DNA of 64,000 bases from Alphaproteobacteria bacterium (lineage in GTDB: Bacteria > Pseudomonadota > Alphaproteobacteria > Caulobacterales > Hyphomonadaceae), in the NCBI GenBank assembly GCA_009909065.1, contig JAAANZ010000102.1:1-64000 (forward strand), read 5' to 3'. The notes under the pieces are model-generated. The model ran no database searches and was not told the origin of the DNA. It saw only the letters and a program-made list of their open reading frames with translations. A program made the position numbers and the translations under genes. Each line of letters starts with the position of its first letter. The stretch's first letter is position 1. Shown here piece by piece: positions 16,071-25,485 of the stretch.

Positions 16071-17657
16071 ATGGCGAAAGCCCCGACACAGACGCAGACA
16101 CAGAAGAAACCACGCCGCAAGGCCCCGGCTAAAGGCAAGCCGGCCGCCAGGCGCAGCGCCGCGAACGATCGCTCGAAACTGCTGTTTGACGGCCCGGACT
16201 GGACCTTTGACACGATGGAGAGGGCCTATCGCGCCATCGAGGACATCGCGATCGGCGATCTCGGTCTCGATATCTATCCCAACCAGATCGAGATCATTTC
16301 GTCCGAACAGATGCTGGACGCCTATTCATCAACCGGCATGCCGCTGATGTACCGCCACTGGTCCTTCGGAAAGACATTCGTGTCCGAGGAGCGCAAATAT
16401 CGCAAGGGCCTGCGCGGTCTCGCCTATGAAATCATCATCAATTCAAGTCCCTGCATCTCCTACAACATGGAAGACAACACCATGCCGATGCAGACACTGG
16501 TGATGGCGCACGCCGCTTTCGGGCACAATCATTTCTTCAAGAACAATCACCTGTTCCGGATGTGGACGGACGCGGAGGGCATTCTCGACTATCTCGAATA
16601 TGCGCGCGGTTTCGTTTCGGAATGCGAGGAACGCTATGGCGAGCGCGCGGTCGAAGCCGTCCTCGACAGTGCCCATGCACTTATGCCGAACGGCGTGTTC
16701 CGCTATGAGCGCCCGTCGCGACCGACGCTTCGCGAGGAGCGGGCGCGCCATCGCGAGCGCCTGGCCCAGGAAGAGGCCGAAGTGAATTATCTCTGGGATA
16801 CGCTCAAGGCCCACAAGGCGCGCAAGTCATCCTCCAGTGACGGGTTCGACCCGGCCCAGGGGGTCGACCTGCCCGAAGAGAACCTTCTCTATTTCCTCGA
16901 ACAGTACAGCCCGATCCTGAAGAACTGGCAGCGCGAATTGCTGCGCATCACGCGTCATGTCGCCCAATATTTCTACCCCCAGCGGCAAACCAAGGTCATG
17001 AATGAGGGCTGCGCGTGTTTCGTGCATTATCACGTGGTCAATGAACTGCACCGCAAGGGGCTGATTTCCGATGGCGCGCTGATGGAGATCCTGCACCAGC
17101 ACACGAATGTCGTCACACAGCCCGATTTCGACGATCCGCGCTTTTCCGGCACCAACCCCTACGCACTGGGTTTCGCGATCATGCAGGATATCAAGCGCGT
17201 GGTGACCGATCCCACGGATGAGGACCGCGAATGGTTCCCCGGCCATGCCGGCAAGGGCGACTGGCGCGGCGTCCTCAAGGATGTCTGGGTGAATTTCCGC
17301 GATGAGAGCTTCATCCAGCAATATCTCAGCCCGAAACTGATCCGCGATTTCCACATGTTCGCCCTGGAGACCGATGAAAGCGAACGGTTCTACACGGTCA
17401 GCCATATCCAGGATGAGCGCGGCTATCGCGAGATTCGCCAGGCGCTGGCGCGCAACCATGACCTTTCCATGATCGAGCCGGATATTCAGGTTGTCGGCGT
17501 GGATTTCCTCGGCGACCGCACATTGCACCTGGCCTGCCAAAGCACTGATGGCGCGCGCCTGGCGGAGGCGGATCGCGAGGCGACGCTGGCGCATCTGCGT
17601 CATCTCTGGGGGTTCGATGTCAGTCTCACGCAGGACGGTGAGAATTCGCGCGATTAG
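16071..17657 (+). CDS. spoVR: SpoVR family protein
   Basis: A 528-residue SpoVR/YcgB protein. A low-complexity, strongly basic N-terminal extension (residues 1-36, with TQTQTQKKPRRK and several Lys/Arg/Ala runs) precedes the conserved body: LDIYPNQIEIISSEQMLDAY, MPLMYRHWSFGKTF, NEGCACFVHYHVV and NPYALGFAIMQDIKR. The name comes from a Bacillus spore-cortex protein; in non-sporulating proteobacteria it accompanies PrkA and YeaH in stress response. It ends the three-gene operon. The last 60 residues (GVDFLGDRTLHLACQSTDG) form a second small domain typical of the family. Confidence 0.95.
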   Translation: MAKAPTQTQTQKKPRRKAPAKGKPAARRSAANDRSKLLFDGPDWTFDTMERAYRAIEDIAIGDLGLDIYPNQIEIISSEQMLDAYSSTGMPLMYRHWSFGKTFVSEERKYRKGLRGLAYEIIINSSPCISYNMEDNTMPMQTLVMAHAAFGHNHFFKNNHLFRMWTDAEGILDYLEYARGFVSECEERYGERAVEAVLDSAHALMPNGVFRYERPSRPTLREERARHRERLAQEEAEVNYLWDTLKAHKARKSSSSDGFDPAQGVDLPEENLLYFLEQYSPILKNWQRELLRITRHVAQYFYPQRQTKVMNEGCACFVHYHVVNELHRKGLISDGALMEILHQHTNVVTQPDFDDPRFSGTNPYALGFAIMQDIKRVVTDPTDEDREWFPGHAGKGDWRGVLKDVWVNFRDESFIQQYLSPKLIRDFHMFALETDESERFYTVSHIQDERGYREIRQALARNHDLSMIEPDIQVVGVDFLGDRTLHLACQSTDGARLAEADREATLAHLRHLWGFDVSLTQDGENSRD

Positions 17658-17744
17658 TCCGATTGCCCCGAGCGGATTAACCGGCTGGTGCCTCATTCGT
17701 GCTTTGTCTCGGTTGAGACCTACCGAGCTACCGGGAGCGAAGGA

Positions 17745-18089
17745 TTGGCACTGGAGATTTTCAGGAGACTCTTCGGCCGTCAGCCCGCCCAGCCGCCGAC
17801 CCTTGCGCAGGATGGCGATGATGGGGAGCTGCAATTGCCCGAAGAGCACCGTACGGCCGGGCGCGATGGCACCTACAAGGTGGCCACCGTGACCTATCCC
17901 ACCGGTTATGAGCGCAGGGGCGTTGTTGTCGACCGCTCTGACACCGGCGTGCGCGTGCGGTTTTACACCCGCGGCGAATTGCCCGGTCATGTCACACTGA
18001 CCGTGGAGTCGATCGCCGGACGGCGGCGGGCACGCGTGGTCTGGCAGGAGACTCACGAAGCCGGACTGGCCTTCGAACGGGATAAATGA
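17745..18089 (+). CDS. PilZ-like domain protein
   Basis: A roughly 114-residue protein. The second half, RRGVVVDRSDTGVRVRFYTR, then RRRARVVWQETHEAGLAFE, fits a PilZ beta barrel: an RxxxR-like basic start, the D/N-x-S-x-x-G type segment DRSDTGVRV and a C-terminal W..G..F pattern. PilZ domains bind cyclic di-GMP, but the full RxxxR..DxSxxG motif is only partly met, so binding is uncertain. A TTG at 17745 has GGGAGCGAAGGA just upstream; a GTG at 17688 is an alternative start. It follows spoVR by 87 bases and may be read from the same transcript. Confidence 0.65.
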   Translation: MALEIFRRLFGRQPAQPPTLAQDGDDGELQLPEEHRTAGRDGTYKVATVTYPTGYERRGVVVDRSDTGVRVRFYTRGELPGHVTLTVESIAGRRRARVVWQETHEAGLAFERDK

Positions 18090-18152
18090 CCTTTTGTCGT
18101 GCGTCTTCGGAGCAGATTTCGCCGTGACGCCGTTGACCCGTGTGGACTGCTC

Positions 18153-20819
18153 TCAGAACCGGTCCAGCAGGCGTTCGAGATAGTCGCGTTCGTCCTCGTT
18201 CTCGGTTTCGTCAAAGCGCCGGCGCAATTCCTCGAGAATATCCTTGGCGCGCTGGCGCTCGGCTTCCTCGGGAATGGTCACGTTTTCACCGACGCCCGAA
18301 CCGCCATTCAGCGGACGGCCAAACGGGTCTTGACCCGCATTTTCGCGGCCCTCCTCGGCACGCAGATCGTCCAGCGCAGCGGCCAGCTCGCCTGACAGGT
18401 CGCGCAATTCGCGCGTTGCCTGGTCCTGCAGCCTTTCGGCGCGGCCCAGATTGCCGCGCTCCAGTTCTCGCGCCGCGCGTTCCTGGAGCCGGCGGATGGC
18501 TTCAAGCCGCTCTCGGTCGCCGTCTTCAAGCGCACCGAAGCCGCGGCGCTCGGGTCCATCCTCGCCCCCACCAGCGGGGCCGTCGCCATTCTCGCGGCCT
18601 TGCGCGAAGCGGTCCGTTTCATCGGCCAGGTCGCGCTGGCGCGGGCCGAGACCGCCGCCCTGTCCGTCCTCGCCCTGGCGGGGCTCACCTGTTTCGCCGC
18701 CTCCTTCACCCTGCCCGGACGGGTCCTGTTGGCCGAAGGGGGAGGGGCCGTTGCCCCGGCGGCGCTCGCCGCGCTGTTCGGCAAGCGTGTCATCATTGAG
18801 CTCGCGCTGTTCACGCAGAAGGTCCGACAGGCGTTCCAGCGCATCCGTCAGTTCGCGCTCTTCCTGCGGCATGTCCTCTTCGGCATTCTCCTCGCCGCCT
18901 TCGCCGCCCGGCATGCCGGGAAAGCCGCCCTCACCGCTGCCGCCCTGCTGGAATTCCAGGTTTTCAAGCATATTGGTAATGTCGGAAAGCAGCTGGCGCG
19001 CCTGGTCGCTGGCGCCGGTTTCGGCGAGATCTTCGAGCGCGCTGAGCATGTCCTCGAAATCCTGTCCGCCCAGAGCCGGCCCGCCTTGCTGCTCCATATC
19101 ACTCTGGTTTGGCGCCTCCGGCAGACCATTGGCAATCGCTTCGGCCATCCGGGCGGCGAGATAATTGTTGGCCGCTTCCTTGAAAGCCTTCATCAGGCGG
19201 CGGATCTCGTCCTCGGGCGCACCATCGCGCAGGGCCTGCTCGAGGGCTTTCCGGGCGGCCTTGAGCGCGCGCAGCGCATCGGCCGCGTCTCCATATTCGG
19301 CTTTCAGCGCGACCGCCCAGAGGATCGGTTCGACACTGTCGGCCTCGGCTTTGTCGGGTGCGGTCTCGAGCAGGGAATGGGCCATGCGCAGGCCGAGATA
19401 GACGGACCGGTCGCGGAAATAATCCTCCGGCGCATAGGTGAGCGCGTCCAGCATCAACGCGGCGCGTCGGACCCCTTGTGGCGCAGCGCTGAGCCGCCCC
19501 GAGGACGCGGTATTCATCGTATCCGGGCGCAGGTTTTCGCGATTTTCCGGCAGTTCCTCATAGCTGCGCGGCTCGCGCAGAATGGTCACACGCGCTTCCT
19601 GCGCGGCTTTGGCCAGAGGCTGCAGGAAGAGTTTTTCCGGCAGCGTAAACGGCACCGTTTCGCTGACCCCTTCCTGTCCGGCCGCATCCGTCGCGACGAG
19701 CTGGACATTCACAGGCAGGCCGGCCCAGCGGTGGCGGGTCGCATCGATTTCGGCCGTGTCTTCGGCCTCGCGCCGATCTAGGCCGACAATATCGACCGCC
19801 AGCCGCTCCTCGGCATCGGGGGCGGCCGGGTGCGGCTCGCGCCGCCAGACCCGCAGTTCCAGCGTTTCGACGCCATAATCATCCTGCGCCGTCCAGTCGA
19901 AACGGATCCGGTCCGTATCCGTGAGCTCCGGCAGGCTGGCAAAGGAGACCGATGGCGCCGCGTCCGGCGAGGCGAGGATGTTCCAGGCGGCGCGCTCGCC
20001 CCACCAGCGCACCGAAAGCTCCGTGTCGCCGGTGATTTTCGTACGGGCCTCATAGGCGCCATCGGGCGTTTCCTCGAAGCGGATCGTCTCGGTGCCCGTC
20101 TCGCCCGCGCGTTTCAGTTTCGGCGCCGAGCGCGAAAAGGCGCGGATCGTGGCCACGGCGCCGGCGGGCACGCGGACATCATCCATGTCCGCTTCAAGGA
20201 AAACGGGAGCCTTGCCCGAATATTCCGGCGGGGTGATCCAGGCCTCGATCGTCATGTCGTCGGCGCCGGCCAGTGCAGCGATATCGGGCAGGGCGGCGCG
20301 CTGAAGCCGGCCGGGTGCCTCGCTACCGGCCAGAATGGTCAGGCCGATAAGCACCAGCGGAAGAATGAAGCGTAGAAAGGCCGGGTCGCACCGGCGCCAC
20401 TCATCGCCGAAGCCGGGCACTTTGAGGCCGGCGGCCGCCTCGGCAAGGCGCGCGGTATGCATCTGCCAGAGCGAGCGCCCATCCGGCTGCGGCCTTGCGG
20501 GACGGTCGCGCAGCCCGCTGATCGGCCGGAGCTCGGACTGGCGGTCCAGCACGGCTTCGGCGGCTCCCCGGGGCACGGAACGGTATCGCCGCGCACTGCG
20601 GATCGCCAGGAGGACGGCGGCGATGATCGCCGCAAGGGTGAGGCCTGCCGCTGTGGCCGGAGCGAGCCGGTCGAACAGGCCTGCCAGTGCGATCGCGAGA
20701 AAGAGGGCGACAAATCCCAGGAACGGCCACCAGGCCCGGAACAGGGCCAGCCGGCTCATCCGGGCGCGTGTGGATGAAATGCGGCGCTTCAGGCCGGGTA
20801 TGGCGTTCAGGTCAGCCAA
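18153..20819 (-). CDS. DUF4175/TIGR02302-family membrane protein
   Basis: An 888-residue protein of the alphaproteobacterial DUF4175 group. Two or three membrane helices lie near the N-terminus (FRAWWPFLGFVALFLAIALA, about 28-47, and an Ala-rich helix about 54-72) and a third about 140-155. A large periplasmic part follows, with beta-rich segments (EAWITPPEYSGKAPVFLEAD) and long helices. A Gly/Glu/Gln-rich, low-complexity zone (about 630-750) precedes a charged coiled-coil C-terminus ending in RRFDETENEDERDYLERLLD. Function is unknown; the conserved place next to lysA and argH suggests an envelope role. Its start overlaps lysA's stop by 13 bases. Confidence 0.85.
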   Translation of the reverse strand: MADLNAIPGLKRRISSTRARMSRLALFRAWWPFLGFVALFLAIALAGLFDRLAPATAAGLTLAAIIAAVLLAIRSARRYRSVPRGAAEAVLDRQSELRPISGLRDRPARPQPDGRSLWQMHTARLAEAAAGLKVPGFGDEWRRCDPAFLRFILPLVLIGLTILAGSEAPGRLQRAALPDIAALAGADDMTIEAWITPPEYSGKAPVFLEADMDDVRVPAGAVATIRAFSRSAPKLKRAGETGTETIRFEETPDGAYEARTKITGDTELSVRWWGERAAWNILASPDAAPSVSFASLPELTDTDRIRFDWTAQDDYGVETLELRVWRREPHPAAPDAEERLAVDIVGLDRREAEDTAEIDATRHRWAGLPVNVQLVATDAAGQEGVSETVPFTLPEKLFLQPLAKAAQEARVTILREPRSYEELPENRENLRPDTMNTASSGRLSAAPQGVRRAALMLDALTYAPEDYFRDRSVYLGLRMAHSLLETAPDKAEADSVEPILWAVALKAEYGDAADALRALKAARKALEQALRDGAPEDEIRRLMKAFKEAANNYLAARMAEAIANGLPEAPNQSDMEQQGGPALGGQDFEDMLSALEDLAETGASDQARQLLSDITNMLENLEFQQGGSGEGGFPGMPGGEGGEENAEEDMPQEERELTDALERLSDLLREQRELNDDTLAEQRGERRRGNGPSPFGQQDPSGQGEGGGETGEPRQGEDGQGGGLGPRQRDLADETDRFAQGRENGDGPAGGGEDGPERRGFGALEDGDRERLEAIRRLQERAARELERGNLGRAERLQDQATRELRDLSGELAAALDDLRAEEGRENAGQDPFGRPLNGGSGVGENVTIPEEAERQRAKDILEELRRRFDETENEDERDYLERLLDRF

Positions 20820-22072
20820 TCGGGCAGATCTTCCAGTTGCAGCATTTCTTCAAAAATGGGCCGCCGGCGGACAATGTCGAACCGGTCGCCGTCGACAAGG
20901 ATTTCGGCGACAAGAGGCCTTGCATTATACTGTGACGACAAGACGGCACCATAGGCCCCCGCAGACATGAAGGCGAGCCGGTCGCCGGGGCGCACCTCCC
21001 GCATCTCGCGGCGTGCTGCGAACTTGTCGGTCGACTCGCAGATCGGCCCGACAATGTCATAGCTTTTCAACGCTGTGTCGGCCCGCGGCGCGGCCAGCGG
21101 CCAGACATCATGATGGGCCTCATAGAGGGCCGGCCGCATCAGGTCATTCATGCCGGCATCGAGGATCAGGAATGTCCGGTCGGGCGCGTCCTTGAGGTAC
21201 AGCGCCTGGCTCAGCATCACGCCGGCATTGCCCATGATCACGCGGCCGGGCTCGAGGATCACCTCGACGTCCAGATCGCCGACAACCTCCCGGATCATGC
21301 CTGCATAGGCCGAGGGCGGTGCGGGTGTGTCGCCGTCGCGATAGGGAATGGCGAGCCCGCCACCGACATCTATACGCGTGATCGGATGGCCCCGCTCACG
21401 CAGCTCGCGGGTCAGATCGACCGTCTTTTCGAAGGCCGCGCGCATGGGGGCCAGGTCACCGATCTGCGAACCGATATGCACGTCCACGCCGCTCACGTGG
21501 ATCCCCGGCAATTGCGCGGCAAGCGCATAGAGATCACGCGTCTCGTGCCAGGGCACGCCGAACTTGTCGCCGGACTTGCCGGTGGAGATGTTGGGATGCC
21601 CGCCCGCGGCGACATCCGGGTTGACCCGCAGCGCCACGGGGGCGTCACGGCCCATGGCGCTTGCCACCTGCGACAGGGCGCGCAACTCGCCCGCGCTTTC
21701 GACATTGAATTGGTGGATGCCTTCCGACAGGGCGAGCGCCATGTCATCGCGCGTCTTGCCCACACCGGAAAAGACGATCCGTTCACCGGCTATGCCTGCC
21801 GCTCGCGCCCGTTTCAGCTCACCACCGGATACCACATCCGCGCCGCAGCCCAGTCGCGCTAGCGTGGCCAGTACGGCGAGATTGCCATTTGCCTTGACCG
21901 AATAGGCGATCAGGCTGGCGATATCGGTGAAGGCTTCGGCAATCACGCGCACATGGCGGGTCATGGTGGCCGTCGAATAGACATAGCAGGGGGTGCCGAC
22001 GGCCTCGGCAATCGCCCTCAACGGCACCTCTTCGCAGTGCAGCTCTTCGTCGCGATAATGGAAATGATGCAT
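20807..22072 (-). CDS. lysA: diaminopimelate decarboxylase
   Basis: A 421-residue fold-III PLP enzyme. The PLP-lysine is in IAYSVKANGNLAVL, the Gly-rich phosphate-binding area is DVGGGLAIPYRDGD, and the second-domain substrate motifs include EPGRVIMGNAGVML and PICESTDKFA, with Cys in GPICES (the CESxD motif of DapDC). It removes CO2 from meso-diaminopimelate to give lysine, the last step of the pathway. The length is normal. It forms a minus-strand cluster with argH, an LptM-like lipoprotein, a small lipoprotein and the DUF4175 gene, an order I know from several alphaproteobacteria. Confidence 0.96.
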   Translation of the reverse strand: MHHFHYRDEELHCEEVPLRAIAEAVGTPCYVYSTATMTRHVRVIAEAFTDIASLIAYSVKANGNLAVLATLARLGCGADVVSGGELKRARAAGIAGERIVFSGVGKTRDDMALALSEGIHQFNVESAGELRALSQVASAMGRDAPVALRVNPDVAAGGHPNISTGKSGDKFGVPWHETRDLYALAAQLPGIHVSGVDVHIGSQIGDLAPMRAAFEKTVDLTRELRERGHPITRIDVGGGLAIPYRDGDTPAPPSAYAGMIREVVGDLDVEVILEPGRVIMGNAGVMLSQALYLKDAPDRTFLILDAGMNDLMRPALYEAHHDVWPLAAPRADTALKSYDIVGPICESTDKFAARREMREVRPGDRLAFMSAGAYGAVLSSQYNARPLVAEILVDGDRFDIVRRRPIFEEMLQLEDLPDWLT

Positions 22073-22084
22073 TCGGCGCGCTTG

Positions 22085-22339
22085 TCAGCCGGGTGTCGGA
22101 TCATTGATGCCGGCCTCGTCGACCGGCCGGCTGGGCGAGGCGTGCGGGATTTCGCCGCCGAACCGGTTCAGCCGCGGCGTGTCCCGGCGCATGTCCACGA
22201 AAGCGACCGGCGCGTCCAATGGCACATCATGGCCCTGACTGGGCGCGGATGTGATCCGCGTTTGCGCCGGCGCCGCGCAGCTGGCGGCCAGGGCCGCCAG
22301 CGCGATGACAGCCGGAACTCCATAGTCACGATGCCCCAT
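22085..22339 (-). CDS. small hypothetical lipoprotein
   Basis: An 84-residue protein with a signal containing LAALAASCAAP, a fair lipobox with Cys21. The mature part is Pro/Asp-rich and has the segment VAFVDMRRDTPRLNRFGGEI but no known domain. The ATG at 22339 has GGAGG about 10 bases upstream. It sits between the LptM-like gene (5-base gap) and lysA (12-base gap), so it is part of the same transcript. No family recognised. Confidence 0.55.
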   Translation of the reverse strand: MGHRDYGVPAVIALAALAASCAAPAQTRITSAPSQGHDVPLDAPVAFVDMRRDTPRLNRFGGEIPHASPSRPVDEAGINDPTPG

Positions 22340-22344
22340 CCGCT

Positions 22345-22614
22345 CTATCCTCCAGGCCCGCCGAGCAGTTCATCCTCGGCATTGGGTTCACTCTCGTCCT
22401 CGGCATTTTCGCCGGTTTCCTCGAATCCGCCAAGCGTGTCGTCATCCTCCAGGCCGGAATCGACGCTGCGCGAGGGCAGTTCGGCCTCGTCGCGCGCTTC
22501 GGGGTCGCCGAAAAGCGGGTCCGGACGTGCCAGATCGCCCTGCAGCCCGCAGGCCGGCAGGCCGGCCAGGAGCCCTGCCGCGAGCGTGAACCTTATGCGT
22601 GTTCGAACGGTCAT
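22345..22614 (-). CDS. lptM: LptM-like LPS translocon maturation lipoprotein
   Basis: An 89-residue lipoprotein whose signal ends at [17 protein letters not shown]: Cys22 followed by GLxGxL.xP is the signature of LptM (formerly YifL), a short lipoprotein that helps assemble the LptDE lipopolysaccharide translocon. The rest is acidic and low-complexity (Glu/Asp/Gly), longer than in E. coli. The ATG at 22614 overlaps the end of argH by 4 bases, supporting coupled translation. The association lptM-lysA-argH is known in proteobacteria and supports the call; function itself is inferred from the short N-terminal motif. Confidence 0.68.
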   Translation of the reverse strand: MTVRTRIRFTLAAGLLAGLPACGLQGDLARPDPLFGDPEARDEAELPSRSVDSGLEDDDTLGGFEETGENAEDESEPNAEDELLGGPGG

Positions 22615-24020
22615 GTCTTTTCCAGTCCCAGTCGTTTTTTCCATTGTGCCACCTGTTCGCTCACTCGAACAGGGGCCGTGCCGCCCAGTGATGTCCGGCT
22701 TTCCACGGACCGCTCGGGCGTGAGCACGTTGAAGACGGCCCGTGTGATACCTGCATGAACGCCCTGCATCTCTTCCAATGACAAATCGGCAAGGTCGACG
22801 CTTCGCGCTTCGGCCATGGCCACCAGGGTGCCGGTGACATGATGAGCCTCACGGAATGGCAGCCGGAGCTCGCGAACCAGCCAGTCGGCAAGATCGGTCG
22901 CTGTCGAGAAGCCCTGGCCGGCGGCGTGCGCCATGGCGTCGGGGTGGAAGGCGATGGTTTCCATCATGCCGGTCATCGCCCGTGCACACAGATCGAACGT
23001 GTCGAAGGCGGCGAAGGTCAGCGCCTTGTCGTCCTGGAGGTCCTTGGCATAGGCGAGAGGCAGAGCCTTGACCGCCCCCTGCAGGCTGGCGAACTGGCCA
23101 GCAATGAGCGCGGCCTTGGCACGCACCAGCTCCGCGGCGTCGGGATTGCGCTTCTGCGGCATGATGGATGAACCGGTCGACCACTCATCGCCAAGGGATG
23201 CGAAGCCGAACGGCGCCGAAGTCCACAAGACGATTTCATCGGCCAGGCGGGAAAGATGCGTGGCCGCGACCGACAGGGCGGCCAGGGATTCCAGGGCGAA
23301 ATCGCGCGCCGAAACCGCGTCGAGTGAATTGGCCATCGGGCGGGCAAAGCCGAGCGCCTCGCAGGTCATGTCACGATCGATCGCGAAGCCGGTGCCGGCC
23401 AGCGCGGCGGCGCCGAGCGGACATTCATTGGCACGCATGGCGGCATCGCCGAGCCGGCCCCGGTCGCGCTCGATCATTTCGACATAGGCAAGCAGATGGT
23501 GGCCGAGCGTCACCGGCTGGGCGGTCTGGAGATGGGTGAAGCCCGGCATGACCGTCCCGGCATGTCCCTCGGCCCGGCGCACGAGTGCGCTCTGCAATCC
23601 GGCCAGCCTGGCGCCGGCTTCGGCCAGGGCGCCGCGCACCCAGAGCCGGAAGTCCGTCACCACCTGGTCATTGCGCGAGCGCGCCGTGTGCAGGCGGCCG
23701 GCCGGCTCACCGATCAGGGTCTTCAGCCGCGCCTCGATATTCATGTGAATGTCTTCCAGCGACCTGTCGAAGGGGAAGACGCCGTTGCGGATTTCCTCGG
23801 CGACAATGTCCAGTCCTGACTGGATCGCCTCATTGTCCTCAGCCGATATGATTTCCATTTCCGCGAGCATGTCGGCATGGGCCCGCGAGCCGGCGATATC
23901 CTCCTGGGCAAGGCGCCGGTCGGTATCGATGGAGGCATTGATCGCTTCCATGATGTCGGAGGGGCTTGCGGCAAACCGCCCGCCCCAGATCTGCTGGCCC
24001 TTCCTGTCGCCTGTCGCCAT
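22611..24020 (-). CDS. argH: argininosuccinate lyase
   Basis: A 469-residue member of the fumarase/aspartase superfamily. The signature [20 protein letters not shown] (superfamily GSSxMPxKxN) holds the catalytic serine loop. Upstream are [20 protein letters not shown] and [20 protein letters not shown], with the catalytic His region. It splits argininosuccinate into arginine and fumarate, the last arginine step. Length and N-terminus ([16 protein letters not shown]) are normal. It is the first gene of the minus-strand argH-lptM-lysA cluster and is divergent from a TlpA-type thioredoxin gene 44 bases away. Confidence 0.97.
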   Translation of the reverse strand: MATGDRKGQQIWGGRFAASPSDIMEAINASIDTDRRLAQEDIAGSRAHADMLAEMEIISAEDNEAIQSGLDIVAEEIRNGVFPFDRSLEDIHMNIEARLKTLIGEPAGRLHTARSRNDQVVTDFRLWVRGALAEAGARLAGLQSALVRRAEGHAGTVMPGFTHLQTAQPVTLGHHLLAYVEMIERDRGRLGDAAMRANECPLGAAALAGTGFAIDRDMTCEALGFARPMANSLDAVSARDFALESLAALSVAATHLSRLADEIVLWTSAPFGFASLGDEWSTGSSIMPQKRNPDAAELVRAKAALIAGQFASLQGAVKALPLAYAKDLQDDKALTFAAFDTFDLCARAMTGMMETIAFHPDAMAHAAGQGFSTATDLADWLVRELRLPFREAHHVTGTLVAMAEARSVDLADLSLEEMQGVHAGITRAVFNVLTPERSVESRTSLGGTAPVRVSEQVAQWKKRLGLEKT

Positions 24021-24064
24021 ATTACCTGCTCGTCCTTCTCACCGGAAACGGAGGCCCGCCACAC

Positions 24065-24676
24065 ATGCCGACCTCGCTCACGCGTTACATCTATATCGGC
24101 CTGTTTGTGATTGCAGGAATCGCGATTGTCTATGCCCTCATGTCGGCGACGGGCCGTCGGGCGGAGGGCCAGCGGCTCGATCGGTTCGCCGTGGACGAAA
24201 TGTCCAAGCTGGATTTCAGCCAGGCAGGCCGCCAGGCCCCGGCCGACGGTTTTGCCGGTCCCGATGGCGCGCCGGCCAGCCTTGCTGATTTCGAAGGACG
24301 TACCGTGCTGGTCAATTTCTGGGCGACCTGGTGTGCCCCCTGTGAACGCGAAATGCCGCATCTCGGTGCCTTGCAGACCGCTCGCGGGGGTGAGCGGTTC
24401 GAGGTCATCGCGATCAGCGTCGACGAGGCCGGCGACGAGGGGTATGCCCGCCGGCGCCTCGACGAACTCACCGGGGGCGTGCTCGATTTCTACCAGGCGC
24501 CGCCCTCCGACTGGGATGTGGTCTATGGCGCCGGTGCCAGCGGGTTTCCCACCACTGTCATCTATGATCGCGAAGGGCGCGAAGTCGCGCGGCTGGCCGG
24601 CGAAGCGCCCTGGTCGGACAGCCTTGCCCTGGCTTTTGTCGATGAGGTCATCGCGCAGGCGAGCGGCGCACCCTGA
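24065..24676 (+). CDS. TlpA-family thiol:disulfide oxidoreductase
   Basis: A 203-residue thioredoxin-fold protein anchored by one N-terminal helix (YIYIGLFVIAGIAIVYALMS, about residues 8-27), so the active domain faces the periplasm. The active site is NFWATWCAPCEREMPHL (CAPC), with the cis-Pro in GASGFPTTVIYDREGREVAR. TlpA/ResA proteins reduce thiols for cytochrome c maturation or copper/oxidase assembly. The ATG at 24065 has GGAGG about 11 bases upstream. It is divergent from argH, as in several relatives where a tlpA-like gene flanks argH. Confidence 0.9.
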   Translation: MPTSLTRYIYIGLFVIAGIAIVYALMSATGRRAEGQRLDRFAVDEMSKLDFSQAGRQAPADGFAGPDGAPASLADFEGRTVLVNFWATWCAPCEREMPHLGALQTARGGERFEVIAISVDEAGDEGYARRRLDELTGGVLDFYQAPPSDWDVVYGAGASGFPTTVIYDREGREVARLAGEAPWSDSLALAFVDEVIAQASGAP

Positions 24677-24903
24677 CATGCCATCACCGCGCCACTTCAA
24701 ATCCTGGCTCTGGCGCGCGGGCTCTCATCGTCCCGGCGCCGCAGAGACGGGCCTGTCCACTCGCGAGCCTGAAACCCGCCCTGACGGCTATCCTTGACGC
24801 CGCGCGCCCGGCTTGCGAGTCTCACACCACGCGAGGCGACAGCGCGATTGCCAAGGCCATATCCGTCTGCGCCCAAACTCACTCCGCCTACAGGACAATT
24901 CCC

Positions 24904-25341
24904 ATGCAAACTGCGAAACAGGGCGACACCGTCCTTATCGATTACACCGTGCGCACCACAGATGGCAGCGTGGTCGGCGGGACCGAGGAGAACGGGCCGC
25001 AGGAGCTGAAGATCGGCGGGGGCGAGATCTTCCCGGAAATCGAAACCGCGCTGGACGGCATGGATGTCGGCAGCGAGCAGACCGTGACGGTGACGGCTGA
25101 CAATGCTTTCGGCCAGCGCCGCGAGGACATGGTGATCCAGATCCCGCGCGAGCAGCTTCCCCCGGACAGCCAGCCGCAGCCCGGAATGACGCTTTCGGCC
25201 CAGCAGCAGGATGGCTCGACCGTCAACCTGACGATCACGGCCGTGGAAGAGCAGTCGATCACGGCGGACGGCAACCATCCGCTCGCCGGGCAGGATCTGC
25301 ATTTCGGCCTGACGCTGCGCGAGATCAAGCCGGCCGCCTGA
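24904..25341 (+). CDS. FKBP-type peptidyl-prolyl isomerase (SlyD-like)
   Basis: A 145-residue FKBP of the SlyD/FkpB group: KQGDTVLIDYTVRTTDGSVV is the first strand pair, FPEIETALDGMDVGSEQTVT the conserved active-site helix region, and DNAFGQRREDMVIQIPREQL the insert-in-flap domain. GNHPLAGQDLHFGLTLREI is the typical end. There is no His-rich metal tail as in E. coli SlyD and no signal peptide, so it should be a cytoplasmic chaperone that speeds proline isomerisation. The gene is separate from tlpA (227 bases) and converges on the propeller gene with a bidirectional terminator between. Confidence 0.9.
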   Translation: MQTAKQGDTVLIDYTVRTTDGSVVGGTEENGPQELKIGGGEIFPEIETALDGMDVGSEQTVTVTADNAFGQRREDMVIQIPREQLPPDSQPQPGMTLSAQQQDGSTVNLTITAVEEQSITADGNHPLAGQDLHFGLTLREIKPAA

Positions 25342-25442
25342 GTGCGGCCGCTTTCGGCATCGCCGTGTCACGAAGGGGGCGGGCCCGCTGCGAGCGGTCA
25401 CAGGGCTCGCTTCGCTGACGGTTTCCGGCAGAGCGCAGGCTT

Positions 25443-25475
25443 CTGAAAGACACGCAGCCGGCCGCGTGTTTTCAG
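25443..25475. terminator. bidirectional intrinsic terminator between convergent genes
   Basis: Arms CTGAAAGACACGC (25443-25455) and GCGTGTTTTCAG (25464-25475) pair fully except for one bulged G, around the 8-base loop AGCCGGCC. The stem carries a run of A on one side and T on the other, giving a U-tract in both directions. It lies between the ends of the FKBP gene (plus) and the propeller gene (minus). Confidence 0.6.
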
Positions 25476-25485
25476 CCTGTCGGGA

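Noticed and set aside
16071-16180. Repeated CAGACA-type codons at the spoVR start as a functional repeat
   Set aside because: They encode a short Thr/Gln and Lys/Arg-rich N-terminal extension and look like low-complexity drift.
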